Shown piece after piece: positions 59,726 to 64,000 of a DNA stretch of 64,000 nucleotides. Position numbers and translations under genes: made by a program. Where the stretch lies: the NCBI GenBank assembly GCA_964030785.1, contig OZ034968.1:31643186-31707185 (forward strand), given 5' to 3'. The stretch is from Siderastrea siderea. Lineage: Eukaryota > Cnidaria > Anthozoa > Scleractinia > Rhizangiidae. Position 1 is the first letter of the stretch; each line of letters begins with the position of its first letter. Below the pieces are notes generated by a model. It was not told where the DNA came from, searched no databases, and worked only from the letters and a program-made list of their open reading frames with translations.

Positions 59726-60034
59726 ATGAAGACTGCTTGCCTTGTAATCATTTTGGCCCTGATGATTTCGTTGGTGATGTCACGTCGTATTTCCTTACAA
59801 CGCACTTACGAAGGTCAGTTGTTCTAGTGTGAAGATGACATTGCAAAACCATCATTGCATTTAGCTTTTAGAGACACGTTTTTCATTATCTTAGTTCGAA
59901 CTTTTAAACTTTCAGATCCTGAGTGCAATGGTTGGTGCATGGAACACTGCGTCCATGAAGGTGATCCCCCTAACATGATTCAGGCCTGTGAGAAGGAATG
60001 CGGTTGTCTGAAACGGCGTACATATGAAGACTAG
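59726..60034 (+). CDS. Secreted cysteine-rich peptide gene, two exons (toxin-like or defensive)
   Basis: Exon 1 is 59726-59813 and exon 2 is 59916-60034, with a 102-bp intron (AAG/GTCAGT donor, CTTTCAG acceptor). Together they give 68 residues. Exon 1 encodes a typical signal peptide (Met-Lys, then a Leu/Ile/Val-rich core of about 14 residues). Exon 2 encodes the mature region with six cysteines in the pattern C-x3-C-x3-C-x12-C-x3-C-x-C and a basic end. Related exons lie at 7497 and 61089. Small secreted Cys-rich peptides of cnidarians include toxins and developmental peptides; I do not recognise this cysteine pattern, so the function is open. Confidence 0.75.
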
Positions 60035-60410
60035 TATTATACTAGGTAAGATAAATGTTACAAAAGATTTCTATTAAGTTTCTTTCCAAAAGGGTAAAGA
60101 GGCACAGACTGCATTTTTTTTTTCAGTTTGTTTTGGGGGCTATAGTCATTTATGGCCTCAAAATCCGTCAAAGAAACACAAGTTTGGAAAACTGGTTTGA
60201 TTCCATCTTTGCGGCTCAGAAGCACTGTGTAAACGCTTTCCTGCCTCTTGACGTACTAATTAATTTGTGGCAAATGTATGCACCCTTGTAGTGAAAACTG
60301 GGCCAAACACCGTGAAACTGGTAGTGCAACAAGCTTGTTCCTATATTCCTCGTGTGAGAGGGCAAAAAAGTTTGGTCCATGTCATTTATTTTTGCAAGGG
60401 TCGGGATCCA

Positions 60411-60539
60411 GGGGCTGGATTCATGAAGCCGTCCTAAGATAAGATGTGTCCTATGTATTGTTGGAAAACAAAGCCTTTGGTTAAGAAACAATACTTAAGA
60501 TTCAGCTTTAGCTTAGGACAGCTTTGTGAATCCTGCCCC
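60411..60539. mobile_element. 129-bp MITE with ~28-bp terminal inverted repeats
   Basis: The ends GGGGCTGGATTCATGAAGCC and the complement of GGATTCACAAAGC..CCTAAG pair over 28 bases with few mismatches. The paralogous segment at 7423-7450 reads straight through this point (GTATCCAGTTTTC), which shows the empty site and fixes the boundaries to within 1-2 bases. Confidence 0.85.
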
Positions 60540-60596
60540 AGTTTTCTCGCAGTGTCTGAATTCGCCTTAAAACACTCGAGTAGTACAGAACCATAA

Positions 60597-60862
60597 ACCT
60601 TTGATATTAATTTAGGGAATTGTATAAATTAATATTAATTTAGGGCAGAGGTTGTTGCCGAGGACTACACTCGCCAGCCTGCACGCGTTTTGTGTTTGCC
60701 GGCCTGCCTGATTTCTCCATCTACCCGTTTCTACGATCTTGGGGCCTGGAACAGGCTAACTAGAACATGCCATTTTATGCCAGAATTTGAATTGCTTCAA
60801 TGTTGAACAGCAATTGCCACATACAGCAGTAACCTAGTAAGCACTGAGTGAGCTTAAAATGT
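60597..60862. repeat. Paralogous segment shared with 12693-12995
   Basis: Matches the segment on the right of the 5-kb DNA transposon. It lies 3' of the intact cysteine-rich gene as the other lies 3' of exon copy A, so both belong to one duplicated locus. Confidence 0.85.
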
Positions 60863-61088
60863 AACCTGGCAAAATGTTTTTTTTTAGGATTTATTTTTTG
60901 AAAACCCGATTTACACTAATCCCAGATTAATAGTCACCGAGGTTTTGCTTCTTTTTTTTTAAATGCTTTTTACTGCTAGATTTAAGCTTCAGTTTGAGAT
61001 TACACCATATGTTGAAAAGCGAAGGACAAAAAACCTTAAATTGCAAACTATGCATCTTTAAAACTAACTTTCAACTGTTCTCTTTTAG

Positions 61089-61171
61089 ATTCTGCTCTAT
61101 ACAATCAGGGATGCGTGATTGTGTTCAGCCTGGTGATCGGTTCAACAGAATGTGGTTGCCTCTTAACTTAA
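61089..61171 (+). pseudogene. Decayed third exon of the cysteine-rich peptide family
   Basis: After a TTTTAG acceptor, DNA aligns to exon 2 of 59726-60034: MRDCVQPGD corresponds to MEHCVHEGD in one frame and TECGCL to KECGCL in another. A deletion of about 20 bases lies between, and the first cysteines are lost. No intact peptide can be made. Confidence 0.6.
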
Positions 61172-61199
61172 ATTTAGACATGCTAATTGTGGCTTATTA

Positions 61200-64000
61200 A
61201 AACACGTTATATATTTTAAAATTGTTCACGTGTACAAGATAACGTATACCCAGCTTGTTAATTGATTAAAGCACTCCATTTCAATAAACTCTTTCATGTT
61301 TAATTCTTATGGGTCTTCAACGTTGCTTTACCCTGGATAACAGACGTTTAATCGCGTCCTCCCGTGGAATTGTTGGCCGTGGCGTAGGTATGAGAAAGTT
61401 AGGCCCCGACCTCCCTAATGCTTTTCGTTTGAAAACATTTACCCTCATGCATTTTCGCTTATCGCCCTCACTAAAAACGACTGAAAACGTAGACTTTCCA
61501 AAACGGGTTTTGAAAATTTTTGAAATCGCATCGTTTTCTGTGTGGACGGGTGAAAAGCATCATTTCGAATACGCTACAGTGTGTGGACGGGTGAAAACGC
61601 TGTTGGCATTTTTTACTGATTTGGTGTAGATGTTGTGGTTTAAGTTTATCCTTGGTAAATTTTATTTTCCTTTGTTTCAATCTCATCATCATATATTGCC
61701 ATACCCAAAAACAAAAGAAAATAATCCACAACATAGACAGGAAAGGCGGAAAGATATGAAAGGATATCTATTTTTAATTGACAACACACTAGCATGGACA
61801 GGTGAAAACAAAACTTGGTTTTCATTTATATGATAAAATTAAAAAGTAAAGCGAAAATATTGGTTTTATGAGATTTTGAGAATTCCTGTGTTTCAAGCTG
61901 CCACGAATCTCAGTGATAAAATTACAAAACGTTTCATTTCTAAATCGAGGCGACGTTAGATCGACGTGAATCTTCGTTGAAGATTTGTCTCACTGGTGTG
62001 TTGAAAATATTGAAACGAGCAGCTTTGTGGTGCCCCTAGTCAAGTTATATGAAAAAAAGCAATACGACTGAACGCTTGTGTTGGTGCAAATATTTTGCTC
62101 CTTTTTTGGGCAAACATTGAGACTATTGAAAACCCATTAATGTGGACGGGGTTTTAGGAAACACAAGGAAACTCCCGAAAATCAAGGGCGATGTTGCTAA
62201 ACTCTCAAGCATTTCGGGGGGGGGGGGGGGGAGGGAAGGATGGATGCGTGGTTGCCTAAGATCAAAAAACTGAAACTGAACAGAGGTACCGCAGAGAATG
62301 TTTAATGAGGCAGTTTCTAATTGAAATAATGAGGATCCGGATCCACGATTTGCAAACACAATCAAACCGACATGTGTTACAAACAGTGAAGCACAACCAT
62401 TTGACCTCATCGCGTGATGAGCATTCATGAACAGGAACTGGTCACAGCGACGAGTTACACCGTGAAACAAATGAAAGGGAAAATACCGTCTCAATCTAAC
62501 CACGACAAACTGCAACACAATTTTTATTAAACGATATATATCCATATCAACTAGCCTATCTAAGTATGTCTATATTAACTAGTCTAGTGGTTTTCGTGAG
62601 ATGACTGTTCAAAAATTCAACACCCCTTACTTGAAGATATCCTTTCAAAACTCCATTCCCAAAAATTGAAGCCTGAAAACGGAATCTGGAAGCGGATGAT
62701 TATATTCGTATTTTGGAATGAAATGGTCTGAAAAATGAGATGTATGTTGCACTAGGATACCGGCCTCTCAGAACAATTTTTATCACGGTTTCTGTGAGAT
62801 GAGAACTTAAGCAAAGAGACTTAAGCCGCCTAAATCCGTAAAATACCGCCAGCAGGTAAAAATTTGTTTAACTTTCGACATCTCCAAGAAACAATGCTCG
62901 AGACGCCTATTACAGTTTCAGTAACCACTTAACGGAGTGACTCGAAACCTTAGGGATTGTTATTCATAACTGGAACAAGCGCTTCTAGCAATTTATATGA
63001 AAAAAAAGTTAATCTGACCCCACCAAAGTTCTCCAATGGTTTCGCTTTTTAGAAAAGATGCGTTTACAGTAGAGAAAGAAAAGGCTGCGCTTTTCAGAGA
63101 AACTGAAAGGTGATTGGTTGGTTCTTGTTCACGGGAGTAGAGAACCAACAGAAATAAGGCCCAGTGTCACCCAAAACTAATCAAAAAAATATTATTTGAG
63201 TCCCACCGGTCCGGGGCCTTTCACTATCACTTATCACGGATGTTTTCAAGTGTGAACAAAAACAAATATAATCAAACTTGAAGCAATATATTGCAAAAAC
63301 GTGTACTTGTAGCTGCTTTCGAGTAAAAGATAAAAAGTTAAGTTTTTTCGTGTATTGTTCTTTTTGTTAGATTATTTTACTGACAAGGTTTAAGTGAAAC
63401 CCCAGCCACACAAGCTACCAACAAGAACAAGTCGCCTCCTCCTTGTAGTAAAATAGCACTTTAATAATTTTAGCACAAATGGAAAGATGTGAGACGCGCA
63501 TCCAGATTCAAAACGTTACTATTTGTATACTAATCTCGTTTTCTATTTGATTTTTGTAAGATGAAAAGATATCAAGTGGCATTTGCAGGAAACTACCTAA
63601 GTCATGCCAAAAAACAAGCAAAAGATAACACTTAACAAAAACCGCACATAAGGGTTCGTAGAAAAAGAAACACAAGCAAAGATATTAAAATGAAATGAAA
63701 TTTGGAATTCTTTGTGTGGGAATAAGACATTACTAATGTGGGAATTGCTAATGTACCTGTGAGCCAAGTAACTGAGTGCAATTTAATTTAAACTATACAA
63801 TTTACCTCTGGCAACATAAGTTGCATGTAGAACGTCCTTTAGAGATGATTAGCCATGTGATATGAAAACTGTTTACTGTAAAATGGAAACATGGGTTTGC
63901 ATTCTTGGCTGGTTTCTTTCAGTTCTGACGATAACTGGATAACGCTGTCGTTGATCGATGTGCATCAAATGGAGGAGAAGACCAGATGTTTTTGAAAGCT
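61200..64000. other. Non-coding stretch, possible MITE remnants
   Basis: GTGTGGACGGGTGAAAA occurs at about 61540 and 61580, and ATGTGGACGGGG with an inverted context at 62133, suggesting remnants of a short DNA transposon. A G-run lies at 62216-62231. No gene is supported. Confidence 0.5.

Noticed and set aside
62123..62545. Minus-strand frame of 140 codons
   Set aside because: It crosses a long G-run and has no recognisable feature; probably chance.

Overview
The window looks like animal nuclear DNA, most likely from a cnidarian such as a coral or sea anemone. This is inferred from the style of the transposons (BEL/Pao, L1/Tx1-like LINEs, a GCDT-motif DNA transposon, MITEs), the AT-rich intergenic DNA, and a short two-exon secreted cysteine-rich peptide gene. 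It is not a bacterial or plasmid sequence. Most of the coding capacity belongs to mobile elements.

The centrepiece is one integrated virus-like element of the Polinton/Maverick/adintovirus group, 13492-36021 (22,530 bp). It has terminal inverted repeats of about 340-350 bp that start AGTAGTAAA, and it is flanked on both sides by the same 6-bp target duplication, TCCGAC. It encodes protein-primed family B DNA polymerase, retrovirus-type integrase with a chromodomain-like tail, FtsK/HerA packaging ATPase, adenain-like protease, double-jelly-roll major capsid protein, three relatives of an MSFY-type putative minor capsid protein, a phospholipase A2, and a set of small arginine-rich proteins sharing a QRGG motif that resembles adenoviral protease sites. 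Accessory genes include a SLOG-fold protein, a GRF zinc-finger protein, a RING protein, two related 65-68 aa helical proteins, and a protein built of 15-residue charged repeats. A tRNA-like Pol III unit sits between protease and ATPase.

Gene order in the element: the polymerase (minus) reads toward the left end. A divergent promoter at 18307-18480 separates it from two overlapping plus-strand genes. The long minus-strand block 30446-20396 holds integrase and virion genes and converges on the plus genes at a large hairpin (20096-20250). The right end carries short units on both strands. Many neighbouring frames are 2-3 nt apart or overlap at stop/start codons, inside intervals bracketed by TATAAAA-type boxes and AATAAA signals, so the layout is operon-like. 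The copy looks young but damaged: an in-frame TAA splits the polymerase between motifs A and B, one MSFY gene is broken, the GRF gene may be shifted at a homopolymer run, and a 374-bp tandem duplication truncates an extra copy of a membrane-protein gene.

Left of the element: a 46/47-bp minisatellite (about 700-2510), a long stretch with little structure, a fragment of the cysteine-rich peptide gene (7497-7591), and a roughly 5-kb DNA transposon (7631-12691) with a nested TTA-flanked MITE. Right of it: a LINE 3' fragment, an L1/Tx1-like LINE with an intact first frame and decayed second frame (about 38000-43100), a fold-back minisatellite element (46425-48370), a LINE fragment (49465-49908), a degenerate BEL/Pao LTR element (54065-59290), the complete cysteine-rich peptide gene (59726-60034) and a decayed third exon copy (61089-61171). 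All function calls rest on reading motifs by eye; no database search was run.
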